39,248 nucleotides of DNA, taken from the NCBI GenBank assembly GCA_034431935.1, contig DAOUCU010000007.1:1-39248 (forward strand), given 5' to 3'. Shown here piece by piece: positions 16,662 through 24,532 of the stretch. Position 1 is the stretch's first letter. Each line of letters opens with the position of its first letter. This DNA is from JBFMDU01 sp034431935 (GTDB taxonomy: Bacteria; Chloroflexota; Dehalococcoidia; GIF9; JBFMDU01). The translations under genes were made by a program, and so were the position numbers. Below the pieces are notes generated by a model, which ran no database searches, was not told the DNA's origin, and saw only the letters and a program-made list of their open reading frames with translations.

Positions 16662-17555
16662 ATGACCGCGTTGATTATTGACGGCAACAAGGTAGCCGCC
16701 GATATCCGCCAGGAACTCAAGGGCAGGGTCGCCAGATGCAAGGAAAAGGGCATCACTCCGGGTCTGGGCGTGGTACTGGTCGGCGAAGACCCGGCCTCCA
16801 TCTCCTATGTCACCGCCAAGGCTAATGGCTGTGCCGAAATCGGCATGTTTGAGGAGACCATCCGCCTGCCGGCCAGTGCACCGGAATCACTGGTGTTGGA
16901 AACCGTCGACAGACTCAACAGGGACCCCAGGTTCAACGGCATCCTCGTCCAGCTTCCGCTCCCCAAGGGCATCGACGTCGATAAGGTAATCGGCTTCATC
17001 TCGCCGGAAAAAGACGTCGATGGCTTCCATCCGATCAACGTCGGCAAGCTGGTCCGTGGTGAGCCCTGCCCCAAGCCCTGCACCCCGGCCGGCGTCCAGC
17101 AGTTGCTCATCCGAAGCGGTAACGACCCGTCCGGAAAGCACGTCGTCATCTGCGGCCGGAGCAATATCGTCGGTAAACCCCTGATGGCTATGCTCGTCCA
17201 GAAGCAAAAAGGCGCCAACGCCGTCGTCACCGTGGTTCACACCGGCGCCAAAGACATGGCCTACTACACCAGACAGGCTGATATTCTGGTCGCCGCCATG
17301 GGCGCACCTAAGGCCATTACCGCCGATATGGTCCGAGAGGGCACCTGCGTCATCGATGTCGGCGTCAACCGCATTCCCGACGCCACCAAGCCCAAGGGCT
17401 TCCGTCTCTGCGGCGATGTAGATTTCGATGCTATTAAAGAAAAGGCCTCGGCCATCACGCCGGTCCCGGGTGGGGTCGGCCCGATGACCGTCACCATGCT
17501 TCTGATGAACACCGTCGAGTCCGCCGAGCGTAAGGCCGGACTGGCACCAACGTAA
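16662..17555 (+). CDS. folD: Methylene-THF dehydrogenase / methenyl-THF cyclohydrolase FolD
   Basis: FolD (297 aa) is a bifunctional cytosolic enzyme that interconverts 10-formyl-, 5,10-methenyl- and 5,10-methylene-tetrahydrofolate. It has the catalytic Tyr49 and Lys53 of the SYVTAK segment, GILVQLPLPKGID, the KDVDGFHPINVGKL loop, CGRSNIVGKP for NADP binding and the C-terminal PVPGGVGPMTVTML. The length is typical. The ATG is preceded by AAGGAGGG at about 9 nt. It is 56 bp upstream of fhs and certainly part of the same one-carbon unit. With Fhs it gives the methyl branch of the Wood-Ljungdahl pathway from formate to methylene-THF, or the reverse direction for purine and formyl supply. Confidence 0.97.
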   Translation: MTALIIDGNKVAADIRQELKGRVARCKEKGITPGLGVVLVGEDPASISYVTAKANGCAEIGMFEETIRLPASAPESLVLETVDRLNRDPRFNGILVQLPLPKGIDVDKVIGFISPEKDVDGFHPINVGKLVRGEPCPKPCTPAGVQQLLIRSGNDPSGKHVVICGRSNIVGKPLMAMLVQKQKGANAVVTVVHTGAKDMAYYTRQADILVAAMGAPKAITADMVREGTCVIDVGVNRIPDATKPKGFRLCGDVDFDAIKEKASAITPVPGGVGPMTVTMLLMNTVESAERKAGLAPT

Positions 17556-17568
17556 TAAAGTAACTTAA

Positions 17569-17585
17569 GGGGGACACAGTCCCTC
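17569..17585 (+). other. Hairpin between folD and fhs
   Basis: GGGGGAC (17569-17575) pairs with GTCCCTC (17579-17585) across a 3-nt loop with one G-T pair. It has no T-run after it, so it probably affects mRNA stability or the ratio of the two products, not termination. Confidence 0.45.
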
Positions 17586-17611
17586 TGTATAAGTAAAGAA
17601 GGAGGACAGCC

Positions 17612-19375
17612 TTGCCGTACTACGATGCCACCAAAATGAAGGACTATGAGATCGCTGAGGCCACCGAACCCAACATGCCCACGCCGGAGCAGTGGCGCGA
17701 CAAGCTCGGCCTTGAAAAGGACGAGGTCATACCTTACGGCCGGATTGCCAAGCTCGATTTCATGAAGATTATCGAGCGCCTCAAGAACAGGCCTGACGGT
17801 AAATACATCGATGTCACCGCCATAACGCCAACACCGCTGGGCGAGGGTAAAAGCACCACATCAATTGGCCTTATGGAAGGTCTGGCCAAGCGCGGCAAGA
17901 ATGTCGGTGGCGCCCTGCGTCAGCCATCAGGCGGCCCGACGATGAACATCAAGGGCACCGCGGCCGGCGGCGGCAATGCCCTCCTTATCCCGATGACCGA
18001 ATTCTCCCTGGGCCTGACCGGCGACATCAACGACATCGTGAACGCCCATAACCTGGCTATGGTGGCCCTGACCGCCAGAATGCAGCACGAGCGCAACTAC
18101 ACCGATGAAGAACTGGCCAAGCGCAAACTGCGCCGCCTCGATGTTGACCCGACCCGGGTCGAGATGGGCTGGGTCATCGACTTTTGCGCCCAGTCCCTGC
18201 GCAACATCATCATCGGCCTTGGCGGCAAACAGGACGGCTTCCTGATGCAGTCCAAATTCGGTATCGCCGTCAGCTCCGAACTTATGGCTATGCTGGCTAT
18301 TGTCCGCGACCTGGCCGACCTGCGCCAGCGCATGGACAAGATTACGGTAGCCTTTGACAGGCGCGGCAAGCCGGTCACCACCGGCGACCTCGAGGTCGGC
18401 GGCGCCATGACCGCCTGGATGCGAAACACCATCAATCCCACGCTCTGCTGCACCGCTGAGTACCAGCCAGTACTTGTCCATGCCGGTCCCTTCGCCAACA
18501 TCGCCATCGGACAGTCATCCATTATTGCCGACCGCATCGGTCTCAAAATGTTCGATTACCATGTCACCGAAAGCGGCTTTGCCGCTGACATCGGCTTCGA
18601 AAAGTTCTGGAACGTCAAGTGCCGCCTCTCCGGACTGAAGCCACACGTTGCTATTCTTGTCGCCACCATTCGAGCCCTGAAGATGCACGGCGGCGGCCCC
18701 ACCGTTACCCCGGGCCTCCCGCTGCCGGATGCCTACACCAAGGAGAATTTAAGTCTCCTTGAGGCTGGTCTGCCCAACATGATTCACCACATCAATACCA
18801 TCCGTGCCGCCGGCATCAACCCGGTAGTTTGCGTCAACTCCTTTGCCACCGATACCAAGGCGGAGGTCGAGATGGTCAAGAAGGCGGCTATCGCCGCCGG
18901 CGCCCGCGCCGCCGTATCCGAGCACTGGGCCAAGGGTGGCGAAGGTGCTCTGGAACTGGCTGACGCTGTCATCGACGCTTGCAACGACAAGAACGATTTC
19001 AAATTCCTGTATCCGCTGGAAATGAAGCTCCGTGACCGCGTCAACATCATCGCCAGGACCGTTTACGGCGCCGACGGCGTTTCCTGGACACCTGAAGCTG
19101 AGGCCAAGGCCAAGACGCTCGAGAACGATCCCCAGTACGCCGATTATATGACCATGATGGTCAAGACCCACCTCAGCCTCAGCCATGACCCGACCAGGAA
19201 GGGCGTGCCCAGGGGCTGGACGCTTCCGGTACGGGACGTCCTTATCTATTCCGGCGCTAAGTTCCTCTGTCCCATGGCCGGCACCATCAGCCTCATGCCC
19301 GGCACCTCCTCTGACCCGGCCTACCGCAAGGTGGATGTGGATGTCAAGACCGGAGCCGTCAAGGGCCTGTTCTAA
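17612..19375 (+). CDS. fhs: Formate--tetrahydrofolate ligase
   Basis: Fhs (587 aa) makes 10-formyl-THF from formate, ATP and THF. The P-loop is TPLGEGKSTTSIGL, followed by GGALRQPSGGPTMNIKG, LTGDINDIVNAHNL and the family segment VATIRALKMHGG. The C-terminus has AGTISLMPG. It is about 30 residues longer than the usual 555-560. The start is TTG with AAGGAGG 8 nt upstream, and the next in-frame ATG (residue 9) has no such site, so the TTG is preferred. It follows folD by 56 bp and is followed by a strong hairpin. Confidence 0.96.
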   Translation: MPYYDATKMKDYEIAEATEPNMPTPEQWRDKLGLEKDEVIPYGRIAKLDFMKIIERLKNRPDGKYIDVTAITPTPLGEGKSTTSIGLMEGLAKRGKNVGGALRQPSGGPTMNIKGTAAGGGNALLIPMTEFSLGLTGDINDIVNAHNLAMVALTARMQHERNYTDEELAKRKLRRLDVDPTRVEMGWVIDFCAQSLRNIIIGLGGKQDGFLMQSKFGIAVSSELMAMLAIVRDLADLRQRMDKITVAFDRRGKPVTTGDLEVGGAMTAWMRNTINPTLCCTAEYQPVLVHAGPFANIAIGQSSIIADRIGLKMFDYHVTESGFAADIGFEKFWNVKCRLSGLKPHVAILVATIRALKMHGGGPTVTPGLPLPDAYTKENLSLLEAGLPNMIHHINTIRAAGINPVVCVNSFATDTKAEVEMVKKAAIAAGARAAVSEHWAKGGEGALELADAVIDACNDKNDFKFLYPLEMKLRDRVNIIARTVYGADGVSWTPEAEAKAKTLENDPQYADYMTMMVKTHLSLSHDPTRKGVPRGWTLPVRDVLIYSGAKFLCPMAGTISLMPGTSSDPAYRKVDVDVKTGAVKGLF

Positions 19376-19382
19376 ATAATCT

Positions 19383-19417
19383 ACAGGTGGGGCGGCGTGC
19401 TGCGCCGCCCCACCTGT
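19383..19417 (+). terminator. Strong 15-bp hairpin after fhs
   Basis: The perfect stem 19383-19397 / 19403-19417 has a 5-nt loop and lies 8 bp after the fhs stop. There is no T-run behind it, so it may act as a transcript-end protector or a weak terminator. The -10 of queA lies 33 bp later. Confidence 0.6.
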
Positions 19418-19449
19418 ACTGTTCCGAGCATCATAAGCCCGCCCTGCTC

Positions 19450-19455
19450 TATAAT
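19450..19455 (+). promoter_or_regulatory. -10 element of queA (possible leaderless transcript)
   Basis: A perfect TATAAT ends 6 bp before the GTG start of queA, so transcription would begin at or next to the start codon. No convincing -35 is seen at 16-18 bp. Confidence 0.4.
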
Positions 19456-19461
19456 TGCCCT

Positions 19462-20520
19462 GTGAAACTCTCCGACTTCGACTACCACCTTCCCCCCGAA
19501 TTCATCGCCCAGACCCCCATCGAGCCCCGCGACCGTTCCCGACTCATGGTGCTGCGCCGTTCCGGCCAGACCATCGAGCACAGCTACTTCTACAACCTCG
19601 GGAATTATCTGCAGCCCGGCGACCTGCTCGTTTTCAACGACAGCCGCGTCCTGCCTGCCCGACTTTTTGCCGAGACCGAAAACGGCGCTGCTGTCGAGAT
19701 TCTACTCCTGCGCCGTCTCGAAGAAAACGTCTGGCAAACAACCACCCGCCCCGGCAGGCGGACCCGGCCTGGCGCCAGACTGGTTCTCAAAGACACCGCC
19801 GGCCACGCTGCCAGCACTGCCGAAGTCATCCGGGAAGGTGAAGGCGGTACCCGTATCATCCGCTTTTCATCGGAAGAGCCGCTGGAAAGACTCGGCAAAG
19901 CTCCCCTGCCACCTTACATCAGGACACCCCTGGCCGACCCTGAACGTTACCAGACCGTATACGCCCGCATCAAGGGAAGTGCCGCCGCGCCTACCGCCGG
20001 CCTCCATTTCACACCGGGGCTTCTCAAATCACTCCAGGAACACGGCATCCAGTTCGCCTTCGTCACCCTGCACATCGGCCTCGATACTTTCCGCCCGGTG
20101 CGAGTCGAAGACCCTACCCGTCATCACATACACAAAGAATGGGGTGAAATCACCCCGGAAACCGCCGCAGCTATCAATCGCGCTCACCGCGAAGGCCGCC
20201 GCATTATCGCCGTCGGCACCACCAGCACCCGCCTCCTCGAAGCCTGCACTATTCCTTCTCCCGCGATGAAAGAAGACCATAATGAAGTTGAAACACCAGT
20301 ACTCCACCCATTCTCCGGCTGGGTAGACCTCTTTATCCTCCCCGGCCACCGTTTCCGCGCCGTTGACGCCATGCTCACCAACTTCCACCTGCCCCGCTCC
20401 ACCCTCCTGATGCTCGTCTCCGCCTTCGCCGGGCGCGACTTCATCCTCCGCGCCTATCAGGAAGCCCGGATACGCGGCTACCGCTTCTACTCCTTCGGCG
20501 ATGCCTGCCTGATACTGTGA
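19462..20520 (+). CDS. queA: tRNA preQ1(34) S-adenosylmethionine ribosyltransferase-isomerase QueA
   Basis: QueA (352 aa) moves the ribosyl part of S-adenosylmethionine to preQ1 at the wobble position of Asp, Asn, His and Tyr tRNAs, giving epoxyqueuosine. Clear blocks are LSDFDYHLPPEFIAQTPIEP, DRSRLMVL, LLVFNDSRVLPARLF, ERYQTVYA, SAAAPTAGLHFT and FHLPRSTLLMLVSAFAG. The frame is open 25 codons further up into the fhs hairpin, but the GTG at 19462 gives the family start. There is no ribosome-binding site, which agrees with the leaderless arrangement suggested by the nearby -10. No other queuosine genes are present here. Confidence 0.96.
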   Translation: MKLSDFDYHLPPEFIAQTPIEPRDRSRLMVLRRSGQTIEHSYFYNLGNYLQPGDLLVFNDSRVLPARLFAETENGAAVEILLLRRLEENVWQTTTRPGRRTRPGARLVLKDTAGHAASTAEVIREGEGGTRIIRFSSEEPLERLGKAPLPPYIRTPLADPERYQTVYARIKGSAAAPTAGLHFTPGLLKSLQEHGIQFAFVTLHIGLDTFRPVRVEDPTRHHIHKEWGEITPETAAAINRAHREGRRIIAVGTTSTRLLEACTIPSPAMKEDHNEVETPVLHPFSGWVDLFILPGHRFRAVDAMLTNFHLPRSTLLMLVSAFAGRDFILRAYQEARIRGYRFYSFGDACLIL

Positions 20521-20899
20521 CCGGACACAGCATCTAGACCCGTATGGCCGCGCCGGCGGTATAAGGCGCAGATGCTTTGCCTTCAGCGCACCTCGAAAAT
20601 CTCCTGACCAGCATCCGCTTCAAGTTAGGCCAAGGTGGAAGTCAGGTTCACTGTCAGCCAGGTCCGGAAAGACTAGACAAGCGTCGTGCCCGGCAGGACG
20701 GTCGGAGTGGTGGCGTTTGCTTGCGTTAAGCCGCCAGCTCAGCCGCACGGCGGTAGAATCGACACACTCCATAGCCGGACTTAGACACGGGGAAAACCAC
20801 CACTGCGCCAGCGCCTGATACGACATTGCCGTCCCCGTATTGATACCGACGGGAAAATATACTATAGTGGCCACTTAAATCACGCCTGAGAGGGACTAA
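20521..20899. other. 379-bp region between queA and serC without a convincing gene
   Basis: Apart from the serC promoter near its right end it holds no recognised feature. An 84-codon minus-strand frame (20874-20620) has no family resemblance and starts inside the serC promoter. The plus strand has local short inverted repeats, such as CCGCC/GGCGG near 20732-20755, and could hold an RNA. Confidence 0.5.
20840..20868 (+). promoter_or_regulatory. Sigma-70 promoter of serC
   Basis: TTGATA (20840-20845), a 17-bp spacer and TATAGT (20863-20868) lie 31 bp before the serC ATG. The start site would be near 20875. Confidence 0.65.
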
Positions 20900-21985
20900 A
20901 TGGTAAAAAGAAACGTCAATTTCAATCCCGGCCCGGCGGCGATACCCCTGGACGTGCTCAAGATTGTGCAGGCAGAGCTCCTTGATTACCGTGACAGCGG
21001 CATGTCAATCCTTGAAAGCTCCCACCGGGGCAAGGAATTTGAAGCCATTAACGACCAGACAATCGCGCTGGTGCGTGAGGTGCTCGGGCTCGATGCAGGT
21101 TACCACGTACTATTCCTGGGCGGAGGTGCCTCCACCCAGTTCGACCTGATACCTTTGAATTTTGTTCAGGACGGTCAGACGGCGGCCTACGTCGACACCG
21201 GTGAATTCGCCTCCAAGGCCCTGAAGGAATGCCAGATTGTAGCCAGAGCACACGTGGCGTTCTCGTCGAAAGAGGAGAAATACCGCCGCGTGCCGAAAAT
21301 GGGCGAGATCAAGTACCCCGAGGACGCCGCCTACCTGCACCTCTGCTCCAATAACACCATCGAGGGCACCCAGTTCCACGAGTTCCCTGAGACCGGCGGG
21401 GTGCCGCTTGTCGCCGATATGTCCTCCGACATCGCCTCACGGCGGCTGGACTTCAAGAAGTTTTCCCTTTTTTATGCCGGGGCCCAGAAGAACCTCGGCG
21501 CCGCCGGAGTGACGCTGGTTGTCATCCGCGACGATTTCCTGGCAAAGGCAAAAAAAGGCCTGCCGACCATGTTCAGCTACAGGACACACGCCGACAACAA
21601 GTCGCTTTACAACACGCCGCCGGTGTTCGGAGTCTACATTATGAAGCTGGTGCTGGAGTGGATAAAGGGCCGCGGCGGCCTGGAAGGTGTGGAGAAGACA
21701 AACGCCGCCAAGAAGGACCTGCTCTACAGTGCCATCGACGCCGCCCCGGACTTCTACCGGGGCACCGCCGAGAAGGCCAGCCGGAGCTGGATGAACGTCA
21801 CCATGCGCCTGCCCACCGAGGACCTCGAGAACAGGTTCGTTGCCGAGGCGGCCAGGGAAGGCCTGGTAGGTCTCAAGGGCCATCGCTCCGTTGGCGGTAT
21901 CCGCTTTTCAATCTACAACGCGGTCTCACTGGAAGACATCGAGAGGGCAGTCGATTTCATGGCCCGATTCCGCAAGACGGCGTGA
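20900..21985 (+). CDS. serC: Phosphoserine aminotransferase SerC
   Basis: SerC (361 aa) makes 3-phosphoserine from 3-phosphohydroxypyruvate and glutamate, the second step of serine synthesis, and can also serve pyridoxal-phosphate synthesis. It starts VNFNPGPAAIP, followed by MSILESSHRGKEF, FLGGGASTQFDLIPLNF and the PLP-binding Lys197 in AGAQKNLGAAGVT. The C-terminal Arg loop is LKGHRSVGGIRFSIYN. Length is typical. AGAGGG lies 6 nt before the ATG. It has its own promoter and is followed after 76 bp by mazEF, which has a separate promoter. Confidence 0.97.
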   Translation: MVKRNVNFNPGPAAIPLDVLKIVQAELLDYRDSGMSILESSHRGKEFEAINDQTIALVREVLGLDAGYHVLFLGGGASTQFDLIPLNFVQDGQTAAYVDTGEFASKALKECQIVARAHVAFSSKEEKYRRVPKMGEIKYPEDAAYLHLCSNNTIEGTQFHEFPETGGVPLVADMSSDIASRRLDFKKFSLFYAGAQKNLGAAGVTLVVIRDDFLAKAKKGLPTMFSYRTHADNKSLYNTPPVFGVYIMKLVLEWIKGRGGLEGVEKTNAAKKDLLYSAIDAAPDFYRGTAEKASRSWMNVTMRLPTEDLENRFVAEAAREGLVGLKGHRSVGGIRFSIYNAVSLEDIERAVDFMARFRKTA

Positions 21986-22005
21986 TAGCGGCGACCCGGG
22001 TTGAC

Positions 22006-22034
22006 TTGACAACTGTCTGTTAGCGAAGTATCCT
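22006..22034 (+). promoter_or_regulatory. Promoter of the mazEF pair
   Basis: A perfect TTGACA (22006-22011), a 17-bp spacer and TATCCT (22029-22034) put the transcription start near 22041. The -10 lies inside an inverted repeat. Confidence 0.7.
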
Positions 22035-22046
22035 CATTGTAGATAC
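22028..22046. promoter_or_regulatory. Inverted repeat over the mazEF -10, candidate operator
   Basis: GTATC (22028-22032) and GATAC (22042-22046) are separated by 9 bp and cover the -10 and the expected start site. That is where autorepression by a MazE-type antitoxin would act. Confidence 0.45.
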
Positions 22047-22061
22047 ACCTGGAGGTCTAGA

Positions 22062-22304
22062 ATGAGGACCCGCGTTCAGAAATGGGGCAACAGCCTTGCC
22101 CTGCGCATCCCTAAATCCTTCGCCAGTGAAGTAGGAATCCAGCGAGAATCGCCAGTGGAAGTCTCGCTGGCAGACGGGAAACTCGTTATCACACCGGTAA
22201 CTAAACCTGAGTTATCCCTTAAGCAACTGCTGGCTAAAATCACCAGCGAAAACCTGCACCATGAGGTTGATACCGGCCCTGCCACAGGGAATGAAACGTG
22301 GTAA
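22062..22304 (+). CDS. mazE: MazE/AbrB-family antitoxin
   Basis: This 80-residue protein has the swapped-hairpin AbrB/MazE DNA-binding fold: VQKWGNSLALRIPKSFASEVG, then SPVEVSLADGKLVITPV. The C-terminal 30 residues are polar and probably disordered, the part that wraps the toxin. GGAGG lies 7 nt before the ATG. It overlaps mazF by 7 bp and would be made in excess as antitoxin and autorepressor. Confidence 0.93.
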   Translation: MRTRVQKWGNSLALRIPKSFASEVGIQRESPVEVSLADGKLVITPVTKPELSLKQLLAKITSENLHHEVDTGPATGNETW

Positions 22305-22645
22305 ACCCGCGGAGTTATGTCCCACAACGTGGTGATGTCGTCTGGATTACGTTGAATCCACAGACGGGTCACGAGCAAGCCGGACGTCGCCCCGCTATTA
22401 TCCTCTCGCCTCAAAGCTACAACAACAAGGCTGGGCTGGCTATGTTTTGTCCCATTACTACCCAGGTCAAAGGTTATCCGTTCGAGGTTACTATTCCCGC
22501 GGGACTGCCCGTTTCAGGAGCAATCCTATCTGACCAGGTTAAAAGTCTGGACTGGCGTGCTCGAAGGACAGAATTGATATGTACCCTGCCTGCTGAGACT
22601 ACCTTGGAGGTGCTCCAGAAGCTGAGTACACTGCTCTCACAATGA
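22298..22645 (+). CDS. mazF: MazF/PemK-family endoribonuclease toxin
   Basis: MazF (115 aa) is a sequence-specific mRNA interferase. The family pattern is intact: PQRGDVVWITLNPQTGHEQ, the RRPAIILSPQSYN strand with the catalytic Arg, MFCPITTQVKGYPFE with the catalytic Thr, and ILSDQVKSLDWRAR near the end. The start is GTG inside the last codons of mazE with AGGGA upstream, so it is translated by coupling. No residue is obviously missing, so it looks active. Its cleavage site cannot be predicted. Confidence 0.94.
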   Translation: MVNPRSYVPQRGDVVWITLNPQTGHEQAGRRPAIILSPQSYNNKAGLAMFCPITTQVKGYPFEVTIPAGLPVSGAILSDQVKSLDWRARRTELICTLPAETTLEVLQKLSTLLSQ

Positions 22646-22678
22646 GAATAGCCGCATATTTAGTCACCCGTCTCACCC

Positions 22679-24532
22679 CTACCGCCCCAGCACCCTTTCA
22701 TCCCCCACCCGCCGCGTTATTTTCTTCTCATCCAGATACTCCAGAAAAGCCTGGGCATACTTGCGGCTTGTCTGGAACATGTCACGGACCTCTGCGAGGG
22801 TAATTTTGCCCTTCGCTCTAATGTGCGCGGTGACGCGGGCCACCATTTCATCGTAGGCTGCGGTGGAAAAGACAACGCCGTCAGCCACCCTGACCACCCT
22901 GCGCTCCTCGGCAAGCAGGTTCAGCACGTCGCCATCAGGTATCAGCTCGCTGGGCGGGGCATACGGCCTGTCCTGAAGCGCCTTAAGAAAAATATCTACC
23001 TTCTTCTGCTGCTCCGGACTGAGCCTGACCCTGTGCTCCGGCAGACGGACGGTGGTCCCCTGCTCGACAAGGATGCCCTCCGACGCCAGACGGGCGACAA
23101 TATCACCGGCAAAAGACCCGATCCTGAGGCGGCTGGCAAGCTCCGCACCGGGCATTCCGGGGCGGGCCGGGAAACGCTTATGATAGTCCCGCAACACCGC
23201 GGCGGCATTCTCCGCCAGCCTCTGCCAGCCAGCGCTGGTATAGATGAGCCGGCGCTCGCCAGAGCCGACCTCAACCACCCGTCCTTCCCTTATCAGCATC
23301 TCGAGCACCGACCGGGCTTCAGCCTCGGGCACCGCCAGCGTCCTGACGAAAACGGCAGGCTCGACCGGCTGTTTGGACTCAAGCCGGTCGAGCACGATAC
23401 TTGCCACGGAACCACCGGTACGTTTCTCCAGCCCTTCGATAACGCCTTCCCGATGGCGCTTGAGCCGCTTCGAATGGGCACGGATGACCTGACCGCCGCC
23501 CAGTGTATCCACGGGGCTCCTGATAATGAAGCGGTCACCGTCAACCAGCGCCATCATCTTGTCCAGCACCACCTGCGCCCATGACTCCTCACCCGGCTTC
23601 AACTCATCTCTCTCCAGCAGGCGCACCCTGCCCATAGCCTCGGCTGTGCCGGCATGGACACTGACTTCAGCATTGTGCCGCAGGGGCGCCTTCATGTATG
23701 GCAGGAGCCTGAGCCGGGCATCGAAAAGGCGGGTCGGTGTCAGCGACCCCGGCTTGACCACGACATCGCCGCGCTTGAGCTGGCCGGTCTCAAGGCCGAC
23801 CAGATTGGCAGCCACTCGGCTTCCGGGCCTGGCCTCCTCTACCGACGAGCGGTGAGTCTGAAGGCCGCGCAGGCGGGACTTGAGACCGGCGGGCACGATT
23901 TCAACCTCCATGCCGACCGACAGCGACCCGTCAACCAGAGTGCCGGTAACCACGGTGCCGGCACCGGCGATGGTGAAGACACGGTCGATAGGCAGTCGGG
24001 GCCGGCCAAGATCGCGCCTCGGCTCGGTAACCTTCAGCACGTCTCCAATGGCGGCGAGAAGCTCCGGGATGCCCTCGCCGGTCACGGCCGACACCGCCAG
24101 CACCGGCGAGCCCTTGAGAACGGTCCCTGCCAGCAGTTCGGTGACCTCCATTTTAACCAGTGCGAGGATATCGGCATCGACCAGGTCCCTCTTGGTGATG
24201 ACGGCGATACCGCGCCGGACGCCGATGAGGTCAAGGATGGCCAGGTGCTCGCGGGTCTGCGGCATTATCCCCTCGTTAGCGGCGACAACAAGCAGGGCCA
24301 AATCGATACCGCCGACTCCGGCCAGCATGTTCTTGATGAAACGTTCGTGGCCGGGGACGTCAACGATGCCGACCTCGGTCCCGCCCGGTAGCTTGAGCCA
24401 GGCGAAGCCGAGGTCGATGGTCATGCCACGCTCCTTCTCCTCGCGGAGACGGTCGGGGTCGATGCCGGTCATGGCACGGACAAGAGCCGACTTGCCATGG
24501 TCGATGTGGCCCGAGGTACCTATGACATACAA
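22679..24532 (-). CDS. selB: Selenocysteine-specific elongation factor SelB
   Basis: SelB (617 aa) delivers selenocysteyl-tRNA to UGA codons marked by a SECIS hairpin. The GTPase has G1 GTSGHIDHGKSALV, an ERGMTIDLGF switch, G3 DVPGHE and G4 TKRD, followed by two beta-barrels and the SelB-specific third. The C-terminal 250 residues contain winged-helix repeats that bind the SECIS RNA, ending TSRKYAQAFLEYLDEKKITR. The start is TTG with GGAGGGTG 9 nt upstream, and it overlaps the radical SAM gene by 13 bp. No selA, selD or selC is seen here, so the rest of the pathway must be elsewhere. Its presence shows that the organism uses selenocysteine. Confidence 0.96.
   Translation of the reverse strand: MYVIGTSGHIDHGKSALVRAMTGIDPDRLREEKERGMTIDLGFAWLKLPGGTEVGIVDVPGHERFIKNMLAGVGGIDLALLVVAANEGIMPQTREHLAILDLIGVRRGIAVITKRDLVDADILALVKMEVTELLAGTVLKGSPVLAVSAVTGEGIPELLAAIGDVLKVTEPRRDLGRPRLPIDRVFTIAGAGTVVTGTLVDGSLSVGMEVEIVPAGLKSRLRGLQTHRSSVEEARPGSRVAANLVGLETGQLKRGDVVVKPGSLTPTRLFDARLRLLPYMKAPLRHNAEVSVHAGTAEAMGRVRLLERDELKPGEESWAQVVLDKMMALVDGDRFIIRSPVDTLGGGQVIRAHSKRLKRHREGVIEGLEKRTGGSVASIVLDRLESKQPVEPAVFVRTLAVPEAEARSVLEMLIREGRVVEVGSGERRLIYTSAGWQRLAENAAAVLRDYHKRFPARPGMPGAELASRLRIGSFAGDIVARLASEGILVEQGTTVRLPEHRVRLSPEQQKKVDIFLKALQDRPYAPPSELIPDGDVLNLLAEERRVVRVADGVVFSTAAYDEMVARVTAHIRAKGKITLAEVRDMFQTSRKYAQAFLEYLDEKKITRRVGDERVLGR

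Noticed and set aside
20655..20690. SRP RNA-like tip (CAGGTCCGGAAAG) in the queA-serC gap
   Set aside because: The closing pairs around the GGAA loop do not form and the conserved AGCAG side is missing.
20620..20874. 84-codon minus-strand frame in the queA-serC gap
   Set aside because: No recognised family, no good ribosome-binding site, and its start lies in the serC promoter.
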